DNA of 64,000 nt from Methylomonas koyamae (lineage in GTDB: Bacteria > Pseudomonadota > Gammaproteobacteria > Methylococcales > Methylomonadaceae). Under the pieces are notes generated by a model. It searched no databases. It was not told the origin of the DNA and was given only the letters and a program-made list of their open reading frames with translations. Position 1 is the first letter of the stretch. Each line of letters begins with the position of its first letter. This document shows positions 1-10,400 of the stretch, piece by piece. The stretch is from the NCBI RefSeq assembly GCF_006483455.1, contig NZ_PPPU01000013.1, forward strand, positions 177,156 through 241,155, written 5' to 3'. Made by a program: the position numbers and the translations under genes.

Positions 1-1350
1 AATATCTCGCAAAAAATCGAAATCATCGTCGAACATTTTCGCAACCACGTTAAACATCATTTGGGCGGCCAAGCCAAGGCGATGGTGGTGACCGGTTCAC
101 GCCTGCACGCCGTCAAATACATGCAGGCGTTTCAGGCTTATATCGAGCAGCATGGTTACCACGATGTACAGCCCTTGGTCGCGTTTAGCGGTACTGTGCT
201 CGATCCCGAAACCGGGCAGGAATATACCGAACCGGGCATGAACGTCGACAGTGTGACCGGTAAAGCGATCAACGAAAAGCAATTGCCGGAGCGTTTTAAT
301 TCGCCCGATTATCAAGTGCTACTGGTCGCCAACAAGTACCAAACCGGTTTCGATCAGCCGAAGTTGATGGCGATGTATGTCGATAAGCGTTTGGATGGCG
401 TACAGGCTGTGCAAACCCTGTCGCGCTTGAATCGCATGTTGCCGGGTAAGGAAGCGCCGTTCGTGCTGGATTTTGTCAATGAAGCTGATGATATTTACCG
501 CTCCTTCAAACCTTATTACGACGCCACCAGTTTGCAGGAAACCTCCGACCCGGCTTTGCTGGAACAGGTCAAGCATGACTTGGACAGTATGCAGGTTTAT
601 TACTGGAACGAAGTGGAAGCGTTTGCCCGTATTTTCTACCGATCACCCAATAAGCAAAATCCGGCTGATCACGCCCATTTGCAGCGTCACTTACAACCGG
701 CAGTGGACCGGTTCAAGGCGATAAGCGATGAAGAGCAGCGCTCTGTATTTCGGGACAAGTTAAGTGGCTATGTCAATGTGTATGCTTTTTTGAGCCAGAT
801 CATGCCTTATGCCGATCCTGATCTGGAAATGCTGTATAGCTTTGGTCGCTTGTTATTACCGCATTTGCCGCTGGATCGGGATAACACCAACGTCAAGCTG
901 GGCGACGAAGTCGATTTGCAGTATTACCGGCTGCAACGGGTGTTTTCCGGTGCGATTGATCTGGCGGATGAGCAAGGCGAGTACACGGTTAAAAGTCCGA
1001 CCGATGTCGGCACCGGCAAAGCCAAGGACGAAAAAGCCCCATTATCGGAAATCATCGAGATATTAAACAACCGCTTTGGCACCAACTTTACCGAAGAAGA
1101 CCGCTTGTTCTTCGAACAAATCAGAGAAAAAGCGACCAATTCGCCAGAGGTGATTCGGTTACGGCAAGCGAATCCGTTTGATAAATTTCAGCTAGGTTTA
1201 CGCCAAGTGTTGGAAGATCTGATGATTCAACGGATGAATGAGAACGACAAGATTGTGACGCGATACATGGATGACAAAGCCTTCGAAGATGCGGCGTTTG
1301 CGGTTTTGTCTAAGGTGATTTTCCAGAGCATTCCTCACACTGGAGGATAA
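1..1350 (+). CDS. hsdR: Type I restriction endonuclease subunit R, C-terminal part (5' end outside window)
   Basis: The reading frame is open from base 1, so the gene starts before the window; the first in-window start-like codon (TTG at 61) is internal. The visible part begins inside the second helicase (RecA-like) domain: AMVVTGSR, then a TGFDQPKL stretch and the QTLSRLNR segment that corresponds to helicase motif VI. After it comes the long helical C-terminal region that in HsdR proteins docks on the HsdM/HsdS methylase. The nuclease domain and Walker A would lie upstream. HsdR is the ATP-driven translocase and nuclease of type I restriction. No hsdM or hsdS follows within the window, so they must lie upstream if the system is complete. 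The family assignment is firm; the subtype is not determined. Confidence 0.88.
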   Translation, partial: NISQKIEIIVEHFRNHVKHHLGGQAKAMVVTGSRLHAVKYMQAFQAYIEQHGYHDVQPLVAFSGTVLDPETGQEYTEPGMNVDSVTGKAINEKQLPERFNSPDYQVLLVANKYQTGFDQPKLMAMYVDKRLDGVQAVQTLSRLNRMLPGKEAPFVLDFVNEADDIYRSFKPYYDATSLQETSDPALLEQVKHDLDSMQVYYWNEVEAFARIFYRSPNKQNPADHAHLQRHLQPAVDRFKAISDEEQRSVFRDKLSGYVNVYAFLSQIMPYADPDLEMLYSFGRLLLPHLPLDRDNTNVKLGDEVDLQYYRLQRVFSGAIDLADEQGEYTVKSPTDVGTGKAKDEKAPLSEIIEILNNRFGTNFTEEDRLFFEQIREKATNSPEVIRLRQANPFDKFQLGLRQVLEDLMIQRMNENDKIVTRYMDDKAFEDAAFAVLSKVIFQSIPHTGG

Positions 1351-1455
1351 ACGGGCTTTGCCAGATTTAACGCCCACCCGCGTATGACAGCAAGGGCCCT
1401 TCGCCGCGTTAGTACCCTTAATTGCGGCATTTCAGGGCCGGTTGAATAGACGAGA

Positions 1456-2484
1456 ATGGCGAATCCTACTTCCCCCAAACAGGCAACATTCAGGAACACA
1501 ATCGTGACCACAGACGCCACCTCTGACCGCACGCCGGGAAGCCAAAGCACAACGATTATCTCGGTGCGCGGCGTACACAAAACTTACGCCGGCGGTTTTC
1601 AGGCCTTGCGCAATATCGATCTGGAGATCCGGCGCGGCGAGATTTTCGCGTTGCTCGGGCCGAACGGTGCCGGTAAGACCACGCTGATCGGCATTATCTG
1701 CGGCATCGTCAATCCGTCCTCGGGAACCGTGGTCGCCGCCGGCCATGACATCCGCAAAGATTACCGCGCCGCACGGGCGGCGATCGGTCTGGTGCCGCAG
1801 GAATTGCATACCGACGCGTTCGAATCGGTCTGGGCTACCGTCCGTTTCAGCCGCGGCTTGTTCGGCAAAGCGCCGAATCCGGATTACCTGGAGCGGATTC
1901 TGCGGGCTTTGTCGCTGTGGGATAAACGCGACGCCAAAATCATGGCGCTGTCCGGCGGCATGAAACGCCGACTGCTGATTGCCAAAGCCTTGTCTCACGA
2001 ACCGGAAATCCTGTTTCTCGACGAACCCAGCGCCGGCGTCGACGTCGAATTGCGCCACGACATGTGGCGGCTGGTGCGCGAACTGCGCGAGCAGGGCACC
2101 ACCATCATTCTGACCACGCATTACATCGAAGAAGCCGAGGATATGGCCGACCGGATCGGCGTGATCAACAAAGGCGAACTGGTCTTGGTCGAAGACAAAA
2201 CCGCGTTGATGCGCAAACTGGGCAAGAAGGAACTGGCCTTGACCTTGCGGCAACCGTTGACCGCATTGCCGGCAGAGCTGAATGCCTGGCCGCTGAACTT
2301 GTCCGCCGACGGCCAAACCTTGGTTTACACCTTCGACAGCCAGACCGAGGAAACCGGTATCGCCGAATTGTTACGAGCCTTGAACCAACAAGGCATCGAT
2401 TTCAAAGACTTGCGCTCCAGCGAAAGTTCGCTGGAAGACATCTTCGTCAGCCTGGTACAGCAAGCCAAAGGAGCTAAGCCATGA
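1456..2484 (+). CDS. ABC-2 type exporter, ATP-binding subunit (YadG-like)
   Basis: An ATPase of about 342 residues with every ABC hallmark: Walker [10 protein letters not shown], signature LSGGMKRR, Walker [13 protein letters not shown] and a switch histidine in [14 protein letters not shown]. The long C-terminal tail is typical of the NodI/YadG/CcmA group that pairs with ABC-2 permeases. The stop overlaps the next gene's start (ATGA at 2481), so both are translated together. The ATG at 1456 is followed by about 35 low-complexity residues before the conserved [10 protein letters not shown]; a GTG at 1504 is a possible shorter start. The exported substrate cannot be read from the sequence. YadG-like exporters have no firmly assigned cargo. 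Confidence 0.9.
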   Translation: MANPTSPKQATFRNTIVTTDATSDRTPGSQSTTIISVRGVHKTYAGGFQALRNIDLEIRRGEIFALLGPNGAGKTTLIGIICGIVNPSSGTVVAAGHDIRKDYRAARAAIGLVPQELHTDAFESVWATVRFSRGLFGKAPNPDYLERILRALSLWDKRDAKIMALSGGMKRRLLIAKALSHEPEILFLDEPSAGVDVELRHDMWRLVRELREQGTTIILTTHYIEEAEDMADRIGVINKGELVLVEDKTALMRKLGKKELALTLRQPLTALPAELNAWPLNLSADGQTLVYTFDSQTEETGIAELLRALNQQGIDFKDLRSSESSLEDIFVSLVQQAKGAKP

Positions 2485-3242
2485 ATTTTTACGGCATCCG
2501 CGCCATCTACCATTTCGAAATGGCCCGCACCTTCCGTACGCTCGCAGAAAGCATCGCCGCGCCGGTGCTTACCACTTCGTTGTATTTCATCGTCTTCGGC
2601 CGCGCCATCGGCTCGCGGATGGGGGAGATCGACAATGTCGGTTACGGCGCCTTCATCATTCCCGGCCTGGTGATGCTGAATCTGCTGAACGAGAGCATCT
2701 CCAACGCCTCGTTCGGCATCTACATGCCGAAATGGTCCGGCACGATCTACGAATTGCTGTCGGCACCGGTGTCGTGGATCGAAGTGCTGCTGGGCTACGT
2801 CGGCGCGGCCGCCACCAAATCGGTGATGCTGGGTCTGCTGATTCTGGGCACCGCCCGAGTCTTCGTGCCTTACCAAATTGCCCACCCCGGCTGGATGGTG
2901 GCGTTTTTATTACTGACTGCCGTCAGCTTCAGCCTGTTCGGCTTCATCATCGGCCTGTGGGCGGACAGCTTTCAGAAACTGCAAGTGGTGCCGATGCTGG
3001 TGGTGACGCCGCTGACCTTTCTCGGCGGTGCGTTTTATTCGATCAACATGTTGCCGCCGCTGTGGCAGAAAGTCACCCTTTTCAATCCGGTGGTCTACCT
3101 GATCAGCGGTTTCCGCTGGAGCTTTTACGGCATTGCCGATGTGGACGTGGCCATGAGCCTGGGGATGACCTTCGGCTTCTTGCTAGCCTGTCTGGCCTTC
3201 GTCTGGTGGGCATTCAGAACCGGTTATAAGATCAGAAACTGA
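2481..3242 (+). CDS. ABC-2 type exporter, permease subunit (YadH-like)
   Basis: A 253-residue inner-membrane protein with about six hydrophobic segments. It carries motifs shared with E. coli Yad[15 protein letters not shown] near the N-terminus, [22 protein letters not shown], and [14 protein letters not shown] near the C-terminus. It overlaps the ATPase gene by four bases (ATGA), giving the usual two-gene half-transporter arrangement in which each polypeptide dimerises. No periplasmic adaptor or outer-membrane partner is encoded nearby, so it probably moves a substrate across or within the inner membrane only. The substrate is unknown. Confidence 0.9.
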   Translation: MNFYGIRAIYHFEMARTFRTLAESIAAPVLTTSLYFIVFGRAIGSRMGEIDNVGYGAFIIPGLVMLNLLNESISNASFGIYMPKWSGTIYELLSAPVSWIEVLLGYVGAAATKSVMLGLLILGTARVFVPYQIAHPGWMVAFLLLTAVSFSLFGFIIGLWADSFQKLQVVPMLVVTPLTFLGGAFYSINMLPPLWQKVTLFNPVVYLISGFRWSFYGIADVDVAMSLGMTFGFLLACLAFVWWAFRTGYKIRN

Positions 3243-3260
3243 CGCCGATCGGCCGCGAAG

Positions 3261-5420
3261 ATGAGCAGGGTTTCCGGTTTGGCTGCGCTGGTTTCGGTCA
3301 TCGCGTCGATACGCCGAGTTCTCGACCGAACTTTTCGCAGCCGCTGTTGTTTCGACGCCGGCGCGGCGATTTTATTTTTCGGCGCGCTGGCGCAGCAGCC
3401 GGCGCTGCAAAGCGATGCTTATCAAGCAATCCAGGAGCTGGCGGCACTCGGCTACCGTATCCCCAGCGCGGAGGCGCCGTTAAGAGTGTTCCCGGCATTG
3501 ACCGACACCGAGTTCAGCGGGCGCCATGCCGGGGCTTGGCGGCCCGGCAGCATCTATTTACGCGACCGAACCCAGCCCGATTTCCCCGCACGGGCGTACC
3601 TGCGCCACGAGCTGTTTCACGAAGCCAGTTATCGCAGCTGTAACGGCCGCCTGCCGGAATGGGCCGAAGAAATGGCTGCGATGCGTTTTAGTGGCGAACT
3701 GGCCGGCCGCGAGCAAGAGCCGCAGCCGAACACCACCGAATTGGAAGACCTGATCAGCCACATTCGGCAAAATTCGCCGCTGAACCAGCGCGACCGGGAA
3801 ATTTTGGGGCGGCTGGCGCTGGATTACCCGTGGCCTGCCGAAATCTGCCAGGTTCCGGAAGCATTGAGCCGCCTATTGGGCGCGCCTTTTAGTGCAGCCG
3901 GCTCCGGTTACGTCTTGGCCAGTCTGGTTTCCGGCCGGATTTTAGAAACCGGCGGCGACATTGCCACGCCAATGCCGCCCGGCTCGTTGTTGAAAATCCC
4001 CTATGCGGCGGCGTTGAACCAAGCCAATCCGCAAGTCCTGGCCGACGAACTGGCGGCCAGCGATACCGGCCAATTGTTGTTACGCCGCGCCGCGTTCCGG
4101 CCGGAACGTTACCGGCTACTGTTATCCCCGATCAAACAGCAAAGCCTGACGCAACACGCACCCGTAACCGAACGGGATTGGCGGGCATACCTCGGCGAAC
4201 GCGGTGGCGACGGCAGTTTCGCGCTCGATGCCTCGTTGCCGGAACTGGTGTTGACGCTGCGGGCCGCCCTGCTGTCGCAGCCCGATTACTTCACAGGCCT
4301 GGTGCGGAACGGCGCCAATCCGAATTCGACTTTGGCCGGCATCAACCCTGCCGACAAACGCATTTTCCGTGAGCTGCAAGCCTTAGCCAAGACCGGCACG
4401 GTATCCAGCAGCGACGGCCAACCCTTGATCGGGCATTTAATGCTTGCCTGGCCGGCCGAGCATCCGGTGTATCTGGCGATTTTTCGCCAATCCGGCAGTA
4501 GCGGCGCCGCGATTGCCGCGAAAGCAGCTGGCTTACTGCGCGATTGGCAACGGCGGTTTCCGCCGCGCTACGCCGCCGTGCGGGTGCATCTGTTATCGGC
4601 AACCGATCCGACCAGTTGGCAAGCGCACAGCGATTGTCCGGAACTGGAAACCGGCTCGGCGCGTTTCAATCTTTGCGGCACTTTCTATGTTACCTCGACC
4701 GCCCGCGGCAGCCGCTCGGAACGGCAGGTAAGCGGCATATTGCACCAGCGCGCGGCGGGCGGCGCGAGGGTATTGGAAACCGATGCCGACAGTTACGCCG
4801 ACGCGGTGCTGGCGGCCGAAGCCCAGCAATTAACAGGAGAGGCGCGCGAGGCGTTGCGAGCGGTGATCGTTTGGAACGGCAGCCGGGGCGGACACCGCCA
4901 TCCGGAATCCCGCTCGCTCTGCGACACCACGCACTGCATGGTGTTTCTTGGCGAGGATGTGGATGTAAGCAGACCAAGCCGGCGTGGACACACCACCGAC
5001 CCGAAATTACTCGGTTTATTGGATGAATTGGCCGCTAACCGCGAGTGGTTGCCGTTTGCCAACGGCGGCGCACAACACTGGCAACGCCAAATCCCAATCG
5101 CAGAGTTGCAGCGGCTTTTCGCCGAAGCGCACATTTTGGAGATTCGGCGGGAGCGGCGTAAGGACGGCGCCTTATACGTGCGCCTGGTCTATGCCGACAA
5201 CGACGAAGCCGTTTCCTGCGAAATATTTCGCAACACGCTAAAGCTGCCGTCCTGCCCGGACTCGATTCAAGCCGCAGACAACCAGAGCTGGCTATTTCAA
5301 GGCATAGGTGCCGGCCATGGCGAGGGATTGTCCATCGAAACCGCCCGCGAACTGGCTGAAGCCGGCCGCAGTGCGGAACAGATTTTACGGGACGCTTACG
5401 CTAGTAAAGCTCCCCGCTAG
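3261..5420 (+). CDS. DUF2300-like protein with HExxH, SxxK/KTG and SpoIID-like motifs
   Basis: A 719-residue protein in three apparent parts. Residues 50-150 resemble a peptidase MA-type metalloprotease: HELFH at 116-120, followed by PEWAEEMAA near 132-140. Residues 230-420 carry S242-L-L-K245 and K377-T-G-T380, spaced as in penicillin-recognising serine enzymes. Residues 495-570 contain ESRSLCDTTHC (about 549-559), the pattern seen in SpoIID/LytB lytic enzymes and in DUF2300 proteins related to E. coli YfaQ. The N-terminus has an Arg-rich stretch and a hydrophobic run (about 33-45) that may anchor or export it. Together the motifs suggest a secreted peptidoglycan-active or amidase-associated protein. 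Motif reading is direct; function is inference. An SxN motif is not clear, so the middle part may be inactive. Confidence 0.6.
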   Translation: MSRVSGLAALVSVIASIRRVLDRTFRSRCCFDAGAAILFFGALAQQPALQSDAYQAIQELAALGYRIPSAEAPLRVFPALTDTEFSGRHAGAWRPGSIYLRDRTQPDFPARAYLRHELFHEASYRSCNGRLPEWAEEMAAMRFSGELAGREQEPQPNTTELEDLISHIRQNSPLNQRDREILGRLALDYPWPAEICQVPEALSRLLGAPFSAAGSGYVLASLVSGRILETGGDIATPMPPGSLLKIPYAAALNQANPQVLADELAASDTGQLLLRRAAFRPERYRLLLSPIKQQSLTQHAPVTERDWRAYLGERGGDGSFALDASLPELVLTLRAALLSQPDYFTGLVRNGANPNSTLAGINPADKRIFRELQALAKTGTVSSSDGQPLIGHLMLAWPAEHPVYLAIFRQSGSSGAAIAAKAAGLLRDWQRRFPPRYAAVRVHLLSATDPTSWQAHSDCPELETGSARFNLCGTFYVTSTARGSRSERQVSGILHQRAAGGARVLETDADSYADAVLAAEAQQLTGEAREALRAVIVWNGSRGGHRHPESRSLCDTTHCMVFLGEDVDVSRPSRRGHTTDPKLLGLLDELAANREWLPFANGGAQHWQRQIPIAELQRLFAEAHILEIRRERRKDGALYVRLVYADNDEAVSCEIFRNTLKLPSCPDSIQAADNQSWLFQGIGAGHGEGLSIETARELAEAGRSAEQILRDAYASKAPR

Positions 5421-5452
5421 GCGGTTGACACCCAGCGGGAAACAGCGGCCAA

Positions 5453-7090
<1,638 letters not shown>

Positions 7091-7159
7091 CTACCCTTTG
7101 TAATACCACGTTTCGAAAGGGTTAAAGTACACCAAAATTTTGATTATTTACAGATTGCC

Positions 7160-7714
7160 ATGTTAAAGAAAAAGTTACTAGGCGCTTTGATTGTACTGGG
7201 AAGTTCCGCGTCCGTTAACGCTTTCGCAACGGATGAAGTTTGGCTGCTAGTCGATACTCAGAAGCAAAATATGGAAATACGCAAGGGTGAGAAAACCGTT
7301 GCCGTACTCGAAAACATCGCCATCGGCCGCAATGGCGCCGGTGAAAAGAGCCACCGCGGCGACGACGTGACGCCGCTCGGCAATTACCGTATCGGCTGGA
7401 TCAACGAAAAAAGCGCGTTTCGTAAATTTTTCGGCCTGACGTACCCCAACGTCGAACATGCCGACCACGCCCTAAAGCAAGGCAAGATCGACCTCGATAC
7501 CTATGAGGCTATCGCCAGGGCTCATTCCTACGGGCAAGTACCGCCGCAAAACACCGGCCTGGGCGGGCAAATCGGCATTCATGGCTTGGGCAGCGGTAGT
7601 CTGTCCATCCACCGATCCATGAATTGGACACACGGATGTATCGCATTGACCAACGATCAAATCGATCAATTGAGCCAATGGGTAGAAAAAGGGACACTCG
7701 TAACCGTGAAATAA
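7160..7714 (+). CDS. L,D-transpeptidase (YkuD family), periplasmic
   Basis: A 184-residue precursor. I place the start at ATG 7160 because it gives a clean signal peptide (KKK, hydrophobic core, cleavage after SVNAFA). The longer open frame upstream runs antisense through pgm and lacks such a signal. The YkuD catalytic site is complete: HGLG with H141, then S153...THGC with H158 and C160. Such enzymes make 3-3 crosslinks in peptidoglycan or attach lipoproteins to it through the active-site cysteine. The next gene, 87 bp downstream, encodes an Lpp-like lipoprotein, and a second L,D-transpeptidase lies beyond it on the other strand, so a role in lipoprotein anchoring is plausible. Confidence 0.88.
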   Translation: MLKKKLLGALIVLGSSASVNAFATDEVWLLVDTQKQNMEIRKGEKTVAVLENIAIGRNGAGEKSHRGDDVTPLGNYRIGWINEKSAFRKFFGLTYPNVEHADHALKQGKIDLDTYEAIARAHSYGQVPPQNTGLGGQIGIHGLGSGSLSIHRSMNWTHGCIALTNDQIDQLSQWVEKGTLVTVK

Positions 7715-7801
7715 TGTTGGTAAAATCCAAAAAAATGTTGGACAATTGCCACCGTTTTTCATTCTTTATTTTTTGAAACCACAATCAAGGGGAAATAAAC
7801 C

Positions 7802-8080
7802 ATGATGAGAGCTATTAAATTATCAGCAGTTGTTGCCGTTGCAGCTTTGGCTACCGGTTGCGCAAGCACTTCTGACCTGGAAGCTTTGGATGCACGCGTT
7901 GGCACTTTGGAAGGCAAAGTAGCTACCGCTTCTGCTGACGCTGCTTCTGCAAAAGCTGCTGCTGCTGAAGCTGCTGCTAAAGCCGCTGCTGCTGAAGCTG
8001 CTGCTAACCGCGCTGCTCAATATGCTCAAGACACCAACAGCAAATTGGACCGCATGTTCAAAAAATCACAACACAAATAA
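7802..8080 (+). CDS. Lpp/OprI-type alanine-zipper outer-membrane lipoprotein
   Basis: A 92-residue lipoprotein precursor. The signal peptide ends in a lipobox (ATGC; acylated Cys about residue 20). The mature part is an Ala-rich heptad coil, including blocks of three Ala and Glu-Ala-Ala repeats. The last residue is lysine. In E. coli Lpp and Pseudomonas OprI the C-terminal lysine is the covalent link to peptidoglycan made by L,D-transpeptidases. A strong ribosome site (AAGGGGA) precedes ATG 7802; ATG 7805 is an equivalent start. A textbook terminator follows at 8103. Codon repetition in the Ala tract (GCT) suggests high expression. Flanking L,D-transpeptidase genes on both sides support the anchoring role. 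Confidence 0.85.
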   Translation: MMRAIKLSAVVAVAALATGCASTSDLEALDARVGTLEGKVATASADAASAKAAAAEAAAKAAAAEAAANRAAQYAQDTNSKLDRMFKKSQHK

Positions 8081-8102
8081 GCTTTAACGCTGTTGTCGAT
8101 TT

Positions 8103-8138
8103 AAAAAGCCCGTGAGCCGCAAGGCCACGGGCTTTTTT
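8103..8138 (+). terminator. Rho-independent terminator of the Lpp-like gene
   Basis: Perfect inverted repeat AAAAAGCCCGTG (8103-8114) and CACGGGCTTTTT (8126-8137), with an 11-base loop and six Ts. The A-tract on the other side makes it usable in both directions, and it also lies just beyond the stop of the convergent gene ending at 8146. Confidence 0.93.
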
Positions 8139-8145
8139 ATTGCCG

Positions 8146-9108
8146 TTAGTTTGCTGGCAACGCTTGGCTTTGCACAACTGGCGGAGTTTGAACCGGACGC
8201 TCGTAGATCGCGGTCGGTATTCCGGTCGATTTTTCGATAGCTGCTTTCAAAATCGAACCCTTGATGACCGGCATTTTGCCGCCGTTAGCCTGCTCGATTA
8301 GATCCAATGCCACATGCAGGCGCTGCTCGAAAGTAGCGGGCGTTTCTTCCAGATCCGGATAGGCTTCAAGATAGAGCGTGTCGTGATACCAACCAACCTT
8401 GATCGATTGGTTGACGATATTGACCTGAGTACCGACTTTGACCATTGGGAAGAACTGCTCGATGTCGGCTGGATACATGCGCATGCAACCGTGACTGACA
8501 CGCATGCCAATACCGTTCACTACGTTGGTGCTATGTATCAGGTAACCCGGCAAGCCCAGCTTAAACGCAAAGAGTCCTAGAGGGTTATTCGGGCCCGGCG
8601 GATAATAAGGATCCAGCACATCACCATCTGCTAAGTGTTCGGCGATGATGGAGGGTGGCGGCGTCCAGGAAGGATTTTCAGTCTTCCCGACAATCCGTGT
8701 TTTCCCGAGCGGGGTTTTCCAATTATCTTCTCGACCGATTCCGATCGCGTAAGTGACTACTTTACTGGCATCCGGAAAATAATAAATCCGCATCTCCGGT
8801 AAGTTGACGACAATGCCTTCCCGCGGCGCATTGGGCAAGATAAAACTGCTAGGAATCCGCACCTGAGTGCCTTCGCGCGGCAACCAGCGATCGACGTAAG
8901 GATTGGCCAGCACGATTTCATCCTGACCAAGCCTGAAATTGACTGCAATATCGATTAGCGTATCTTCCTGCTTGGCGGCTACGTACTTGACCTCGTGCGG
9001 CGGATTACCGACCAGGCTGTCGCCCGGACGATCCGGAGCCGGCAACGTTAATGCCGACACACTGGCACTCACGGCCCACAACAAGCTGGTGATTAAACGA
9101 ATTTTCAT
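8146..9108 (-). CDS. L,D-transpeptidase (ErfK/YbiS/YcfS family)
   Basis: A 320-residue periplasmic enzyme with a signal peptide (cleavage about residue 19), a LysM-like segment (about 40-90), and a YkuD catalytic domain ending in IHSTN (H192) and RVSHGCMRMYPADIE (H206, C208). This is the layout of the E. coli enzymes ErfK, YcfS and YbiS, which attach Lpp to peptidoglycan. An Lpp-like gene lies next door at 7802. The start codon overlaps the stop of rdgC by one base (TGATG at 9106-9110), so the two are translationally coupled although their roles are unrelated. Confidence 0.92.
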   Translation of the reverse strand: MKIRLITSLLWAVSASVSALTLPAPDRPGDSLVGNPPHEVKYVAAKQEDTLIDIAVNFRLGQDEIVLANPYVDRWLPREGTQVRIPSSFILPNAPREGIVVNLPEMRIYYFPDASKVVTYAIGIGREDNWKTPLGKTRIVGKTENPSWTPPPSIIAEHLADGDVLDPYYPPGPNNPLGLFAFKLGLPGYLIHSTNVVNGIGMRVSHGCMRMYPADIEQFFPMVKVGTQVNIVNQSIKVGWYHDTLYLEAYPDLEETPATFEQRLHVALDLIEQANGGKMPVIKGSILKAAIEKSTGIPTAIYERPVQTPPVVQSQALPAN

Positions 9109-10016
9109 CAGATAGCGCCCTCGGCGTTAAACAACTCAAGCAGACGCGGCAAAAACTGCGCAAGTTCCGCGGTCATAATGGAAAAATCGGCATCGAATTG
9201 CTCGGTCTCGTCAAATGCCTCGATATCGGCCGCTTGCTCCTGAATCAGATCCAGAAACTTCAAGCGTTTGACGGCGAGATTCTCGTCCAACACGAACGAT
9301 AGACGTTCGGCCCAACTCATCGCTAATTTGATCACTTGCTTGCCGCTATCCAAGTGGTTTTTGATCTCCGGCAAAGCCAAGTCGTGCCGCTTGCAGCGAA
9401 TAATGGCGCCTTCCTCTTCAGGAGAGCGCAACTCGCACTCGTCTTCGATCAGAATATCCTTGGGTGAGGCATTGTCGGTCAGCCATTGCGTCATCACGCC
9501 GGCCGGCTTTGCGGTGGCTGTTAACGGTACGACCGGTAAAGAACCCAGGCATTTCCGTAATTGGCTGAGCAAATCCTCGGCCTTTTTAGCCGACGCGGCA
9601 TCCACCACCAGCCATCCGCCTTGGCTATCGATATAGGCGTAGGTTTTTTTGGAAAACGAAAACGCCCGCGGCAACAATTCGAAGACCAATTCATCCTTGA
9701 GCCGGCTACGTTCCTTTGCCGGTAATTTACGGGCCTCTCGCTCTTCGATTTCGCTGATGCGCTCTTGCAGCATCTCGTTGATCACCGAACTTGGGACAAC
9801 TTTTTCCTCTTTTTTGCCGCAAAGCATGAAAAAGCCATTGTTGGCATGCACCAAGGCATCGGCAGCTCTGCCCAACGGCGGAGTCCAACCGAAACTGAAT
9901 TCGTCGTGACTACCGCAAGCACGAAATGGTTGTTGTTGCAGCTTTTGCTCCAACTCCTCGGCTTTCAGTTCGAACGGCTCGGAGAAACGGTAGACGGCCA
10001 AATTTTTAAACCACAT
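9108..10016 (-). CDS. rdgC: Recombination-associated protein RdgC
   Basis: A 302-residue cytoplasmic DNA-binding protein. RdgC forms a ring-shaped dimer on double-stranded DNA and limits RecA access. The N-terminal MWFKNLAVYRF, the FGWTPPLGR segment and the acidic/basic helical middle are characteristic. I chose ATG 10016 because MWFKNL is the conserved family start; an in-frame codon at 10043 would add nine residues. The gene is followed by a coupled L,D-transpeptidase gene. Family length is about 300, so it is intact. Confidence 0.95.
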   Translation of the reverse strand: MWFKNLAVYRFSEPFELKAEELEQKLQQQPFRACGSHDEFSFGWTPPLGRAADALVHANNGFFMLCGKKEEKVVPSSVINEMLQERISEIEEREARKLPAKERSRLKDELVFELLPRAFSFSKKTYAYIDSQGGWLVVDAASAKKAEDLLSQLRKCLGSLPVVPLTATAKPAGVMTQWLTDNASPKDILIEDECELRSPEEEGAIIRCKRHDLALPEIKNHLDSGKQVIKLAMSWAERLSFVLDENLAVKRLKFLDLIQEQAADIEAFDETEQFDADFSIMTAELAQFLPRLLELFNAEGAI

Positions 10017-10113
10017 GAAATCGCTCTTTTTCAAAACCGTCAATTATCTCAAATTTGCCCGGCCGCTTGCACCTGTGTCACTTAAAAAGCCGCGGAACGC
10101 CTCGCCTCCGCAG

Positions 10114-10122
10114 TTATACACA
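10114..10122 (+). promoter_or_regulatory. DnaA-box match TTATACACA
   Basis: Nine-base exact match to TTATNCACA in the rdgC-yceI gap. Such nonamers occur by chance, so this counts only together with the second box at 10304 and the AT-rich stretch between them. Confidence 0.4.
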
Positions 10123-10303
10123 CAAAGTCTTAGCCAATCCGCCTCAAATACCGCTTGACAAAATAACTCTTTGAAATAAAACAAAATAAACATAAGACGC
10201 TGATTCTTATAGAAAAAATCACCCTGTCCAAATTTTATACAATCTAACAAAAAGCCAGTATTTGCAGGCAACCGCCGCGGCTTTCGACATTCAACGCACA
10301 GAG

Positions 10304-10312
10304 TTATCCACA
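10304..10312 (+). promoter_or_regulatory. DnaA-box match TTATCCACA
   Basis: The strongest DnaA-box sequence, in the same orientation as the one at 10114 and 190 bp from it. The gene for Hda, a DnaA regulator, begins 1.1 kb to the right. Confidence 0.5.
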
Positions 10313-10400
10313 GACATTGTGATTAACCCAAGCCCCATCCCATCCAACCCGAATTTGCCGACCACCCCAATTCGCTGCAAATCAACACAGACGCTTCGAA

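Larger units (their letters stand above)
10017..10400. other. 384-bp gap, AT-rich, with DnaA-box matches
   Basis: No convincing gene. The centre (about 10140-10260) is clearly AT-richer than its surroundings. Two exact matches to the DnaA-box consensus TTATNCACA flank it. A 75-codon open frame on the minus strand (10044-10271) is not supported by family likeness. The promoter of rdgC should be in the left part. See the separate box entries and findings. Confidence 0.5.

Noticed and set aside
1432..2316. 294-codon open frame on the minus strand
   Set aside because: Antisense to the ABC ATPase gene whose Walker and signature motifs are complete.
10044..10271. 75-codon minus-strand frame in the rdgC-yceI gap
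   Set aside because: No ribosome site or family likeness, composition unlike neighbouring genes, and it covers the likely rdgC promoter.
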